Of a DNA stretch of 64,000 nucleotides, positions 19,862 through 30,161 are shown one piece after another. Both the position numbers and the translations under genes were made by a program. How positions within the stretch are numbered: position 1 is the stretch's first letter; every line of letters begins with the position of its first letter. The notes under the pieces are model-generated. The model worked only from the letters and a program-made list of their open reading frames with translations. It was not told the origin of the DNA and did no database searches. This DNA comes from Sva-07 sp963793335 (lineage in GTDB: Bacteria; Actinomycetota; Acidimicrobiia; Acidimicrobiales; Ilumatobacteraceae): the NCBI GenBank assembly GCA_963793335.1, contig CAWBZS010000010.1, positions 62,001-126,000 of the forward strand, read 5' to 3'.

Positions 19862-22800
19862 ATGCAGACGGAACGATTCTGGCGGTGGCTCGGCGTCGCG
19901 CTCGGCAAATAGTGGAAGGTGGTGGTCGCCGTCATCGTCGTCCTGATCCGGGGGTGCTCGCGGTCGGTGCCACAAGATCGAATTCGCAACCGGTCAGGAC
20001 AGCTATCTCAACCCTGATTCACAGATCGCGATCGACAACGTCGAATTCCAGGACAACTTCGGCGGAGAGACCGTCATCTTGCTCTTCACGCTCAAGATGG
20101 CAGCGACGTCTCCGATCTCTACGGCGGCGCCAACCTGGCCGAGCTCCGCCGCCTCAACGTCGAGCTCGCCGAGGTCGACAACGGTGTTCTCCGTCGATCA
20201 CGCCGCTGACGTCGCTGACGTACAGCGACGCCGTCGATCGCCGGTCGGCAGCCGGCGCTCATCTCGGCGGCGACGCGACGACGGCCGGCGCCGAGGCCCG
20301 GAGCGCCAACGTCTCCGTCTCGCCGCTCGGCAGGCCTCGGCGGCCCGCCGACCGAGCTGGACGTCGGCAACCCCGACCCGGCAGATCGACCTGCTGATCT
20401 TCGACAACACGGGGTCGAGATCGATCGACGGGGTACCGGTCGCCGCCCGCGACGCCGAGCGCGCGATTCGCCTGTCGCTCGCCAGCACGTTCCCCAACGT
20501 CAGGGCATCAGCAGACAGCAGTCGGTGGCGTCGTGCTCAACGGCAACCTCGATCTCGACTCGCAGTCGGCGGCGACCGAGGATCTCCTGGCGATCCTGGA
20601 GACGCACAGTTCGAGGGCTTCGACCTCACCGTCACCGGTTCGCCGGTCTACCTCAAGGAGATCAACGACTACCTCAAGGGCGGAATGCTCACGCTCGGCG
20701 CGATCGCGCTCGGTCGTCATGGCCGTCGTCCTGGCACTGATGTTCCGGGTGCGCTGGCGTTTGCTGCCACTGCTCGCGGTGCACGATCGGCGTGATCTGG
20801 ACGTTCTCGATCCTCGGGTGGGTCGGCATCGACCTCTCGCTCGTGACGATCTCCGGGCTCCCGATCCTGATCGGGCTCGGCATCGACTTCGCGATCCAGA
20901 TCCACAACCGGGTCGAAGAGGAAGTCGTGCTCGACCGCGACCCGCACCCGATCGCGGAGACGCTCGCCAACCTGGCGCCACCGCTGATCGTCGCCACCGT
21001 CGCCGGAGTCGTCGCCTTCATGGCTCTGCGACTCTCGAAGGTGCCGATGATCCGCGACTTCGGGGTGTTGCTCGCGATCGGCGTCGTCGGTGCTCGGTCG
21101 TCGGGATCATCGTCCCGGCGACCACCCTCGGTATCCGTGAATGGTCGAAGCCGACCGAGGTTCGTGGCCCCTCGCTCGTCGAACACATCGTCGTCAAGCT
21201 CGGTGGTCTGCCGGCGAAGGCCGGCCTCGGCTGCTCATCGCATCGCTGCGTCCTGTTCGTCGGCGGCATCCTCGTCGAGGGCCGGACCAAGATCGAGTCC
21301 GATCCGATCAAGTGGATCGACCAGAACAGTGACGTCGTCGCCGACGTCGAGCGGCTCGAGAACGAGACCGGTTTCGGGACCACGCTCGGCGTGGTCGTCA
21401 AGGCGAACAACGTGTTCGAGCAGGAGGTCGATCGACTCACTAGGCGTTCACGCTCGACGCCGAAGCGCGCCACGAGGTCGTGTCGTCGTCGAGCACGTCA
21501 CCACGATGGGCAAGATCATCGTCGTTCGGGCGCAACGGTGATCCCGCCGACCGAGGAGGACATCGTCGGCCTCGGCGGCATATGCCCGACGCGGACGACC
21601 GCTCGCACGTGCGCTCGCCGTGGAGGATCAGACCGCGAGCCAGGTCAACCTCCGGCTGGCGCCGGCCAGCCTCGAGGAGCGAGCCGAGCTCGTCGACGAA
21701 CTCAAGGCCGACCTCGATTCCCGTATCAGGCGCTCGACCCGGCCGCCGACAGCATCCTGCTCGAGGGGCTGCCAGCCGGCCAGGACCGGTACGGCCACCC
21801 CGGCGGGCCTCGCGACGGTCGGCATCGGCCTGCTCGAGAACCTCTCGTCGAACCGGGCCGCGCTCACCTACCTCGCGCTGGCCTGGCGGGCCTCTGGCTG
21901 GTGCTGCGATTCCGGAGCTTCAGCCGGGCACTGCTCGCCCTCGTCCCCGTGTTCCTGGCTGTCGGCGCCTCGTCGCTCATCGTCGCTCTGCTCGGCATCC
22001 AGCTCAGCCCGCTCACGACGGTGTCGGGCCCACTCGTGATCGCGAGCTGTACCGAGTTCTCGGTCCTGATCTTCGGCCGATACTCGAAGAGCGGCAGCGG
22101 AACCTCCCGCCACGAGAAGCCAGCGACACGGCGGCATCCCGCACCGGGCGAGCGTTCTTCACGTCGGCGGTCACCACGATCGGCGGCTTCGCCGTCCTGA
22201 TCGTGTCGCCACTGCCACTGCTGCGTGACTTCGGATTGATCGTGACACTCAACGTGTCGATCGCACTGCTTGCGGCGCTCGTGCTGATGCCTCCCATGAT
22301 GGTGTGGGTCGACATCGAGGGGTGGCTCGGCACCCAGGAACCGGTGGCCGGACCCGCTCGAACTCGGTGCGTCTGGGAGCCGCACTTCCCAGCGTGCAGA
22401 CGGTCGGCGCCGCAGTCGGCGCCGTCGGTTTCGTGGCCGCAGGTGCAGTCTGTCTACGCCACCGCCGACACGAGCACCGGCGAGGCCAGCGAGACCGTGT
22501 TCTCCTCGGCGCTGGCCTTGCTGCGACCACGACGACCACATCTACGACCACGACGGTGCCGCCGACGACGGTGCCGGGGGACACCGTGCCCGACGGTCCG
22601 GTGAACAACCCCGACGACTTCGGAACGGATCGCCCCGTCGATCCGGTTGGCGGCATCCTGTTCGACACGCTGACCGGGTGTGGGAGTTCCGCCGAACCAG
22701 GCGAACTGTGCGATCGAGACCATCCCTGGCGGCATCGGCAGTATCGACACCGGAGCGGTGCTCGCTGGTGACGACGCTGCAGCAGCAGCCGGTGGTCCAG

Positions 22801-22869
22801 GCAGCGCTCGACTGTGGCATCGAACAGGAGACGGTCGACGAAGCGCTGGTGGTGCTCCGAGGGGGGTGA
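19862..22869 (+). CDS. MMPL/RND-superfamily exporter (heavily frame interrupted)
   Basis: About 1,000 residues when the frames are joined. An N-terminal signal-anchor (WKVVVAVIVVL) is followed by an extracellular loop with ATGQDSYLNPDSQIAIDN. A sterol-sensing-like membrane block holds ISGLPILIGLGIDFAIQIHNR, the RND TM4 motif. A second loop and a second block carry SGPLVIASCTEFSVLIFGRY. The C-terminus is a periplasmic Thr-rich tail and a short domain ending VDEALVVLRGG at 22869. This is the two-repeat MMPL/HAE3 architecture, proton-driven export of lipids or hydrophobic compounds. At least a dozen single-base shifts are needed, the densest cluster in the window. Confidence 0.8.
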
Positions 22870-23002
22870 CCGCAGGGGAGGGTTCGGTGGGCGCCGCCGA
22901 GGGGCCGTTACTCCGATCGCCCAGAAATTCACCTGATGTCTGGGCGGCGGTTGAGCCGGTTGGATGGAAAGCGAATCCACTCAACCGCAAGGAGCACCAC
23001 TG

Positions 23003-23521
23003 ATGTCACGACAAGCCTTCAACCGTCGCGGTCGCGACCTATTCCAACAAGGCCGGCGCGAGCTCGACTACGACGCGCTCCGCGGTACCAAGTCGGCCGG
23101 CCACCTCGATCACCTCGTGATCGCCGTCGTGGAGAAGCAGGCTGATGGCGGCCTGAAGATCGACCGTCACGACAGCACCGCCAAACACCTCGCTGGGGTG
23201 GCGGCATCCTCGGCGCGGCGCCACGGTCGCCTTCGCCCCGCTCGGCATCGTGTTCCTCGGCGCGGTCGCGGTCAACAGCGCCGTGTACGCCGGCGCCGGT
23301 GGCCTCGTTGGCCACTTCTGGAAGAACATCCCGAGGACGACGCCCGCAAGCTGGGTGAGATGCTCGGGGCGGGCGAGTACGGCCTCGATCGTGGTCGCCG
23401 TGAACCCGAAGGGCACCGACGTCGGCGCGCTGCTCACGCACGCCTCCAACAGCCAGGTCGTCGACGGTGTCCACGACACCGATGGCGCCATCGAGGCGCC
23501 TTCGAATCCGCAGAGGCCTGA
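23003..23521 (+). CDS. DUF1269-type membrane protein (frame interrupted)
   Basis: About 173 residues. The ribosome site AAGGAG at 22989-22994, 8 bases before the ATG at 23003, fixes the start. The N-terminus is basic and soluble, reading AGHLDHLVIAVVEKQADGG. A central hydrophobic stretch (APLGIVFLGAVAVNSAVYAGAGGLVGHFWK) is a glycine-rich membrane hairpin. The C-terminus, VVVAVNPKGTDVGALL, resembles the ferredoxin-like fold of DUF1269 proteins. Shifts lie near 23200, 23215, 23330 and 23395. Function unknown; 134 bp after the exporter gene and followed by a strong hairpin at 23531. Confidence 0.6.
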   Translation: MSRQAFNRRGRDLFQQGRRELDYDALRGTKSAGHLDHLVIAVVEKQADGGLKIDRHDSTAKHLAGVAASSARRHGRLRPARHRVPRRGRGQQRRVRRRRWPRWPLLEEHPEDDARKLGEMLGAGEYGLDRGRREPEGHRRRRAAHARLQQPGRRRCPRHRWRHRGAFESAEA

Positions 23522-23530
23522 GCGCTACTC

Positions 23531-23554
23531 CCCGGTCCGAGAGTTCGGACCGGG
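23531..23554 (+). terminator. GC-rich hairpin after the DUF1269 gene
   Basis: CCCGGTCCG at 23531-23539 and CGGACCGGG at 23546-23554 form a perfect 9-bp stem with a 6-base loop, 10 bases after the stop at 23521. This is an intrinsic-terminator-like structure without a clear T-run. Confidence 0.55.
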
Positions 23555-23560
23555 AGCGAC

Positions 23561-24911
23561 GCAGACGACCGATCACCAATCACACCGACCACGTGCATCG
23601 TCGGCGCCGGCTGTTCCGGGTTCACCATGGCCAAGCGGCTCAAGGACCACGGCCTGGCCTACGACTGCTTCGAGGCGTCGGATGACATCGGCGGCAACTG
23701 GTCTTCCGCAACCGAACGGGATGTCCTCGTGCTACCAGAGCCTGCACATCGACACCTCGAAGTGGCGGCTCGCGTTCGAGGACTATCCGGTGCCGGACGA
23801 TTGGCCCGATTTCCCCCATCACAGTCAGCTGCTCCAGTACTTCCACGACTACGTCGATCACTTCGGGCTGCGCGAAAACATCACGTCAACACCGCGGTCA
23901 CCAACTGCGAACGGCTCGCCGACAACCGCTGGCAGGTGACCCTGTCGACCGGCGAGGCTCGCGAGTACGACAATCTCGTCGTTGCGAACGGACATCACCT
24001 GCATGCCCGCACACCGACCTATCCCGGCACGTTCGACGGGTATCAGGTCCACTCGCATCACTATCGCGACCCGTTCGAGCCCTACGACTTCCGCGGCAAG
24101 CGGGTGCTGGTGGTGGTGCGGGCAACTCGGCGATGGACATCTCCTCCGAGCTGTCGCAGCGACCGATCGCCGAGTCGTTGACGATCTCGATGCGCCACGG
24201 CGTGTGGGTGTTGCCGAAGTACTTCGACGGCAAGCCCGCCGACAAGGCATCACTGCCGCCGTGGATGCCGGCAAAGTTGGGCCGAGCATTGGCGCGGGCG
24301 AAGATCAAGAAGTCGGTCGGCAAGATGGAGGACTACGGCCTGCCGAAGCCCCACCATCGCCCGCTCGATGCGCACCCGTCGGTGTCCGGCGAGTTCCTCA
24401 CACGTGTCGGTTGCGGCGACATCTCGCCGAAGGGCGCCATCGACCGGCTCGACGGCGACGGCGTCAGATTCACCGATGGGCACGTCGGGGCGTCGACGCC
24501 ATCGTGTGGGCGACCGGCTACAACGTGTCGTTCCCGTTCCTGCGTCAACCCGAGCTGACCCCAGATGACAACACGTTCCCGCTGTACAAGCGGATGGTGA
24601 AGCCCGGCTTCGACAACCTCTTCTTCCTCGGGCTCGCCCAGCCGTTGCCGAACCGGTGAACTTCGCCGAGCAGCAGTCGAAGTTGGTCGTAGCGGCGATC
24701 GGCGGCACCACGAACACTCGCCGGTCGACGAGATGCGCAGCATCATCGATGCGGACGAGAAGGTGCATCTCGGCCATTTCTACGACAGCCCCCGTCACCG
24801 GATGCAGGTCGACTTCAGGACCGATGTGGCCGACCTGATGAAGGAACTCGAAGCCGGCGCCGCACGCGCCAACGCTGCTGCGGCTGACGGGGCGAAGTTC
24901 GCTGAAGGTGA
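23561..24911 (+). CDS. Flavin-containing monooxygenase (frame interrupted)
   Basis: The joined frames give CIVGAGCSGF (FAD GxGxxG), QSLHIDTSKWRLAF and FPHHSQLLQYFHDY. After the FMO-type core come DFRGKRVLVV with a shifted GNSAMDIS (NADPH site) and WATGYNVSFPF. This is the FMO/class B family, closest in layout to N- or S-oxygenating FMOs of about 450 residues. The start is uncertain: no ATG is in frame just before PTTCIVGAG, so a base is probably missing near 23570. Shifts lie near 23700, 23878, 24115, 24485 and 24655. The stop probably overlaps the next gene at 24908. Confidence 0.75.
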
Positions 24912-25582
24912 TCCGGACGTCGACGACCAGCATCCATCCACCTACCTGACGCCCTCCTCCGAGTGGCTGCTCGCTGCACGTGCGCGGATCTCGTACATGC
25001 TCCAGGACGTCACCGTCAGCGCCGCCTGCTGCAGCGCTACGCCGACGTGAACGCCGACATCGTCGACGAACTGAACATCGCCGGGGTCTTCATCAGCGGC
25101 AACGAGGCCTACTCCCTCGGCGTACGACCAGGCCGAGCTCGAGGGGGCGCGAGCGATCATCCGATCTGGTCGCATGCCCGTGTTCGGCTTCTGCGGAGGG
25201 ATGCAGCTGATGGGTGAGACGCTGGGCGCGCCGCTCGAGCGGATCGGCCGCCTCGATCCGGTCGAGGTCGACGACCATCCGAACTATCAGCCGGGTTGGG
25301 CAAGGAACTGGGCCATCTCCCCGTGGAACCGATCGGGCACCACCCGCTGCTCGACGGCGTGGGATCACGCCCCGTGTTCCGGCACGCACACACCCAAGAA
25401 CTCAAGGCGCTTCCCGAGGGCTTCGTGAACCTGGCGCGCACCGAAGTGACCGAACTCAGTACATCGCTCACGAGCCGCTGCCGCTCGCCGGCACCCAGTT
25501 CCATCCCGAGTACTTCACCGACGAGCACCCGGCTGGGCGTCGCGTCATCGAGAACTACTGCCGCTGGTCGGGGATCAGCTGA
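24908..25582 (+). CDS. Class I glutamine amidotransferase-like protein (frame interrupted)
   Basis: About 220 residues. The nucleophile motif is FGFCGGMQLMGE (Cys) and the His-Glu pair lies in GTQFHPEYF, so a complete GATase-1 triad is visible. VDELNIAGVFISGNEAYS is the strand before it. It likely transfers ammonia from glutamine or hydrolyses a gamma-glutamyl bond; no synthetase partner is adjacent. It follows the monooxygenase without a gap (GTGA at 24908), and no stop is visible in the FMO frame until 25050, so a fused protein cannot be excluded. Its last 28 bases overlap the convergent peptidase gene. Confidence 0.65.
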
Positions 25583-27750
25583 TCGTCGTCGGTCGGGACC
25601 GGTTCGTCGCTGAGCCCGACCTGCGTATGGCGGCGACGGCGACCGACCGAGACGACGACCACGGCCAGGACCAGCACCACCACGCCGGCGAGCGCCAGGC
25701 GCAGGGCGCCGCCCGCCGCTAGCTCGTCGATCTGGTCGTCGGCGGACATCAGCGTGGTGAGGGCATCGTCGTTGTTTCCGGCTTCGACCTCCAGGCGTGC
25801 ATCGTCGAGGCTTCCTTCGATGTCCGAGCCCCACCGCCCGACCGTGACCAGGATGCCGGAGGTTGTCGAGCTGTTGTTCGACTTCTGCGATGCGCTCCAG
25901 CGCACGAGCCTGGTCGTCGGCGGCGGCGATGCCGCTTGCGAAGTCGGTCACGCCGTCGACCGACCCGATCACGGGCGGTGAGGCGCCGACCTCCTCGCCG
26001 AGCGCAGCAATCCGGTCGACTCGGGCCGTGAGTTCTTCGCCGAGCCCGATCGCCTCGTCGAGCAGTGCGGTCGGCCGGGAGAAGTCGACGGTGCCGTCGT
26101 CTCGCCTCGGGGCCGCCGCGTACTCGGCGGCGGCACCGTCGGGTTCGTCGATCCCGACCCCTGCCTCAATCGACTCGAGCGTGTCGCGCTGCTCGAGCAC
26201 TGCATCAGCCGCACCCACCGCCTCGACGGTGCCGTCGAGATCCCACAGCTCCAAGCTGTTGCGAACGCCGACCGGGAGGGGCCACGGCTCGCCGCGTTCG
26301 GCGAGTTGTGTGATGTCACCCGCGGCCTCGTCGCGACGTTGGATCAGGGGGCGTCGTCGGGGGAGACGACGTGGGCTCGGAACAGATCGCCGGCGGCGGT
26401 CGCGCCACCGACCTCGACGAGCATGTCGTAGGCCCGCTTCCACGCTTCGGCGGGAAACGCGACCGTGCTGCTGTCGCCGTAGGGGCTGGCCTGCAAAGTC
26501 AATGTGTCGATCACGTCGGCGGCAGTCTCGAAGCCGATCTCGTCGACGAGGGCGTCGACGACCCAGAACGACGTGTCGTAGCCGAATTCCTCCACCTCGC
26601 GTGGGCTGCCGATGCCACCCCATTCGGTGAGCGGTTCGGCGACCGGGTTGTCGGGGGCCGGCTCCGTTGGTTCGGACGGATCGCCGCCGTCACGTCTGAC
26701 GAGTTCGGCGGCGTACACCTGGGCGAGACCTTCGGTGAACCACCGCTCGGTCGAGATGCGGCCGTTGAACCATGCATGTGACAACTCGTGGTAGATCGTG
26801 TCGGCGTCGAGTGCTTCGCCGACGGCGATCTCGCTGCTCTGCAGGTCGAACCAGCCTGCGTAGCCGGACAGGTTCGGCTCGACGGTCTGGCGGACGTCGA
26901 AACTTCCGTCGACCGGCCAGGGGCTGCCGATCAGCGCCTCGAGCGCAGGGATGCCCGACTCGACCCGTGCGGCTGCGAAGTCGGCCCATTCCGGGTCGTC
27001 TGGCCACGACCTGAGTTCGATGTCGACACCGTCGACGTCGAGAGCTCGTGGCACCAGGCGCTCGTCGTTGGCGAGACCGACGGTGATCTCGACGTCCTCG
27101 TTCAGCCCGCTGCGGGTGTGGACGACGGTGCCGAACTCATCGGGGGCGCTGGTGTCGAATCCCGTCAGGTCGGTGAATTCGTCGAACTGGTAGCCCTCGG
27201 GCTGCGTGATCCGGACGGTCACGAGGCCGTCGTCGCCGAGGCCGAACGCAACGAATCCTGCGTACGCCTCGTTGATGCGCCAGGGCACCGGGTCGCGGGG
27301 TGCTGCGCCGAGGTGGTCGTACTCGACCCGGAGGTTGGTCGTCTGGCCGCTGAAGAGCTGGGTTCCGAGATCGAATCGGTAGAGCGAGAACGCCGGAAAC
27401 TCGGGGTCGACGATCAGTTCGCCGTCGAGCGCGTTGCCGTTTCGGGTGGCGATGATGTTCTCTGCGCCGAGTGGTACTGCAACGCCGTATCCGTCGAAGA
27501 ACGTCCGGTTGGCCGCGTTGCCGTCGACGCGATCGGTGGTGACGTTGCGCAGTGTGATGTCGATCGCCACTCGGACCACACCTCGAGCCGGGTCGAACTC
27601 GAAGGAGTTGATCGATTGCTCCTCCAGCCCGTTCCCAGCGCTCTGGGCAGTGACGCTGACGGAGATCCCGAGTGTCGATGTGAGGACGACCGCAACGACC
27701 AGCAAGAGCCAGCGGTGAAGGCGACGCACCGCTTCAGTCTGGCGGGTCAT
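25555..27750 (-). CDS. Membrane-anchored gluzincin (M1-like) metallopeptidase (frame interrupted)
   Basis: The reading begins at the ATG at 27750 (MTRQTEAVRR), followed by a signal or anchor helix (WLLLVVAVVLTSTLGI). An earlier in-frame start would run into tRNA-Phe. The catalytic zinc motif is HELSH, followed by WFTEGLAQ, the HExxH-x18-E layout of M1/gluzincins. The apparent stop at 26344 follows CCCCC; one more C joins DDAP to LIQRRDEAAGD. A second shift lies near 25880. The C-terminus has a membrane helix (LRLALAGVVVLVLAVVVVSVG) and a basic cytoplasmic tail. About 730 residues, probably extracytoplasmic and doubly anchored. Confidence 0.75.
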
Positions 27751-27812
27751 CGTCGAGATGACCCACAACACGCCGCTGCACCATTGATCGATGGTGGGCA
27801 GGTGTCCAACAG

Positions 27813-27885
27813 TGGTCGAGACCGGCGTCGATCCGGTGACCCCACGCTTTTCAGGCGTGTGCTCTGCCAACTGAGCTACTCGACC
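27813..27885 (-). tRNA. tRNA-Phe (GAA)
   Basis: The acceptor arms GGTCGAG/CTCGACC pair fully, the D-arm GCTCAGTTGGCAGAGC is standard, and the anticodon loop CTGAAAA is closed by CACGC/GCGTG, giving GAA. CCA is not encoded. Third of three tRNAs on this strand. Confidence 0.96.
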
Positions 27886-27967
27886 GTACCCAGTCGAGTT
27901 CAGGCGACTCGACTGACTTCACAGAAAAGCCACCCGTCACCTTTCGATGACGAGTGGCCCCCTGCTG

Positions 27968-28042
27968 CGGTCCCGACGGGATTTGAACCCGCGACCTCCG
28001 GCTTGACAGGCCGGCGTGAACTCCTGACTTCACCACGGGACC
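27968..28042 (-). tRNA. tRNA-Asp (GTC)
   Basis: Acceptor GGTCCCG/CGGGACC; anticodon loop CTGTCAA between CCGGC and GCCGG gives GTC; T-loop GTTCAAATC. The D-arm (GTGAAGTCAGGAGTTCAC) is slightly unusual but pairs. Confidence 0.95.
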
Positions 28043-28069
28043 AGATATGTAACCAACGCTTTCGCGTCG

Positions 28070-28142
28070 CACCCCCAACGGGATTCGAACCCGTGCCGCC
28101 ACCTTGAAAGGGTGGTGTCCTAGGCCACTAGACGATGGGGGC
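28070..28142 (-). tRNA. tRNA-Glu (TTC)
   Basis: Acceptor GCCCCCA pairs with TGGGGGT (a G-T pair at position 1-72); anticodon loop CTTTCAA between CCACC and GGTGG gives TTC; D-arm GTCTAGTGGCCTAGGAC. First of the Glu-Asp-Phe set. Confidence 0.96.
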
Positions 28143-28247
28143 CTGAGGCAATGGCCTTGTCTCGTTGAGAGCGACTTGAATCTAGCAGTGCCGATCCGTC
28201 GATCCACCACGCGATCTGCGCTGGGACCTCGTCGGCCCAGCAGCTCC

Positions 28248-30113
28248 TCAGCCCGGCTGGAGGAGTTCGCCGGCGTTGAGTTGGTGTGCGTAACGACCAT
28301 TCGCCGCCAGGAGTTCGTCGTGCGAGCCGATCTCGGCGATCCTGCCGTTCTCGACGAATGCGATCCGGTCGGCGCTGCGAATGGTCGACAGACGGTGCGC
28401 GATGACGAGCGCCGTCCGAGTCTCCATGGCGTGATCGAGCGCGGCCTGGATCAGCGCCTCGTTCTCGTTGTCGAGGTGGCTGGTGGCTTCGTCGAGCACC
28501 ATGATCGCCGGGTTCTTCAGCAGCAGACGGGCGATGGCCAACCGCTGCTTCTCGCCGCCGCTGAGGCGGTAGCCGCGCTCGCCGACCACGGTGTCGTAGC
28601 CGTCGGGGAGCGCCGCGATGGTGTCGTGGATGCGCGCCGCGCGGGCAGCGTCGACCAGGTCGCCGTCGGTGGCCTCGGGACGGGCGTAGCGGAGGTTGTC
28701 GCCGATGGTCTCGTGGAACAGATGCGGGTCCTGCGCCACCACGCCGATCGCCGACCGGAGCGATCCCAACGTGAGGTCGCGGACATCGTGGCCGTCGATG
28801 CGAACGGCACCGCTGGTCACGTCGTACAGGCGTGGGAGCAGCGAGATCGTGGTGGACTTTCCCGCCCCCGATGCCCCGACGAGCGCCACGGTCTCTCCGG
28901 GTTCGATCCGCAACGACAGGCCTTGGAGCACATCGACATCGGGGTCGGTGTCGGCTCCGAGGCCGGCATTCTGCTCCATCGTCGAAATGGCCGAGTCGGC
29001 CGCAGGCGGGTACCGGAACACGACGTCGTCGAACTGCACGGCGCCACGCGGGTCGATGAGGTCGAATGCGCCGGGCCGCTCCTGGATTGCTTCGGGAGCG
29101 TCGAGCACCTCGAAGACACGCTCGAAACTGACCATCGACGTCATCAGGTCGACGCGAGCGTTCGTGAGGCCAGTGAGCGGTTGATACACGCGCGTCACCA
29201 GGGCGGCGAGCGCCACCAGGGTGCCCACCTCGATCGACCCGTCGACCACCATGACGGCGCCGATGCCGTACACCGCAGCCGTGCCGAGGGCTCCGACGAG
29301 GCCCAGTGCGACGAAGAAGACACGGCCGAGCAACGCCGACTGGATGCCGGTGTCGCGCACGCCGCGGGCGCGCCGTTCGAACGCGTCCTGTTCCCGTGCG
29401 CCGGACCCGAAGAGCTTCACGAGGCTGGCTCCGGCCACGTTGAAGCGCTCGGTCATCTGGGTGTTCATCGCCGCGTTGTAGCCCATCTGCTCACGCGAGA
29501 TGCCCTGCAGGCGCATCCCCACCCGGCGCGCCGGCACGATGAACAGCGGCAGCACCACCAGGGTCAGCAGGGTGAGGCGCCATTCGAGGGCGATCATCGC
29601 GGCGAGGGTGGTCACGAGCACGATGACGTTGCTCACCACGCTGCCCAGGGTGCTGGTGACGGCGGTCTGCGCGCCGATGACGTCGTTGTTGAGGCGTGAG
29701 GTGATCGAGCCGGTCGGGGTGCGAGTGAAGAACGCGATCGGCATCCGCTGGATCTTGGCGAACAGCGCACCGCGAAGGTCGTAGATCAGGCCTTCTCCAA
29801 CCTTGGCGCTGGCCCAACGTTGCACGATGGCGAGCACGGCGTCACCGAGGGCTGCTGCGACAGCGAGCGAGGCCAGCAGCGCGATCTGCCCCTTGTCATC
29901 CGCGGGGATGGCGTTGTCGATGATCGCTCTGATCACGAACACCGGCACGAGTGCGAGCAGCGCGGCGCCGAGGATGGCCAGGAGGAACACGATGATGGTG
30001 CCTCGATACGGCTTGGCGAACGCCCAGACACGACGCAGGGTGCCCTCGCGCAGCTCGACACCCTTCAGCGCGTCCTTGTCGCCGGGCATCATCGAGTGGG
30101 GTGGCATTCGCAT
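28248..30113 (-). CDS. ABC exporter half-transporter (fused membrane and ATPase domains)
   Basis: 621 residues. Six membrane helices (about 35-320) with the type I exporter coupling helices are followed by an ATPase domain: Walker A GASGAGKST, signature LSGGEKQR, Walker B IMVLDEATS and switch IAHRLST. It is expected to act as a homodimer, exporting lipids, drugs or peptides (MsbA/LmrA-like). The substrate is unknown. It sits between the tRNA cluster and a divergent secreted hydrolase gene whose start is only 48 bp away, so the two promoters overlap. Confidence 0.92.
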   Translation of the reverse strand: MRMPPHSMMPGDKDALKGVELREGTLRRVWAFAKPYRGTIIVFLLAILGAALLALVPVFVIRAIIDNAIPADDKGQIALLASLAVAAALGDAVLAIVQRWASAKVGEGLIYDLRGALFAKIQRMPIAFFTRTPTGSITSRLNNDVIGAQTAVTSTLGSVVSNVIVLVTTLAAMIALEWRLTLLTLVVLPLFIVPARRVGMRLQGISREQMGYNAAMNTQMTERFNVAGASLVKLFGSGAREQDAFERRARGVRDTGIQSALLGRVFFVALGLVGALGTAAVYGIGAVMVVDGSIEVGTLVALAALVTRVYQPLTGLTNARVDLMTSMVSFERVFEVLDAPEAIQERPGAFDLIDPRGAVQFDDVVFRYPPAADSAISTMEQNAGLGADTDPDVDVLQGLSLRIEPGETVALVGASGAGKSTTISLLPRLYDVTSGAVRIDGHDVRDLTLGSLRSAIGVVAQDPHLFHETIGDNLRYARPEATDGDLVDAARAARIHDTIAALPDGYDTVVGERGYRLSGGEKQRLAIARLLLKNPAIMVLDEATSHLDNENEALIQAALDHAMETRTALVIAHRLSTIRSADRIAFVENGRIAEIGSHDELLAANGRYAHQLNAGELLQPG

Positions 30114-30161
30114 CCCGTCACGCTACGAGGCGCATACGGAGATGCCGTTCGCCCCCGTACG

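Noticed and set aside
27750..27870. Earlier start for the peptidase at 27870
   Set aside because: It would run through tRNA-Phe; the ATG at 27750 is followed directly by a membrane-anchor helix.
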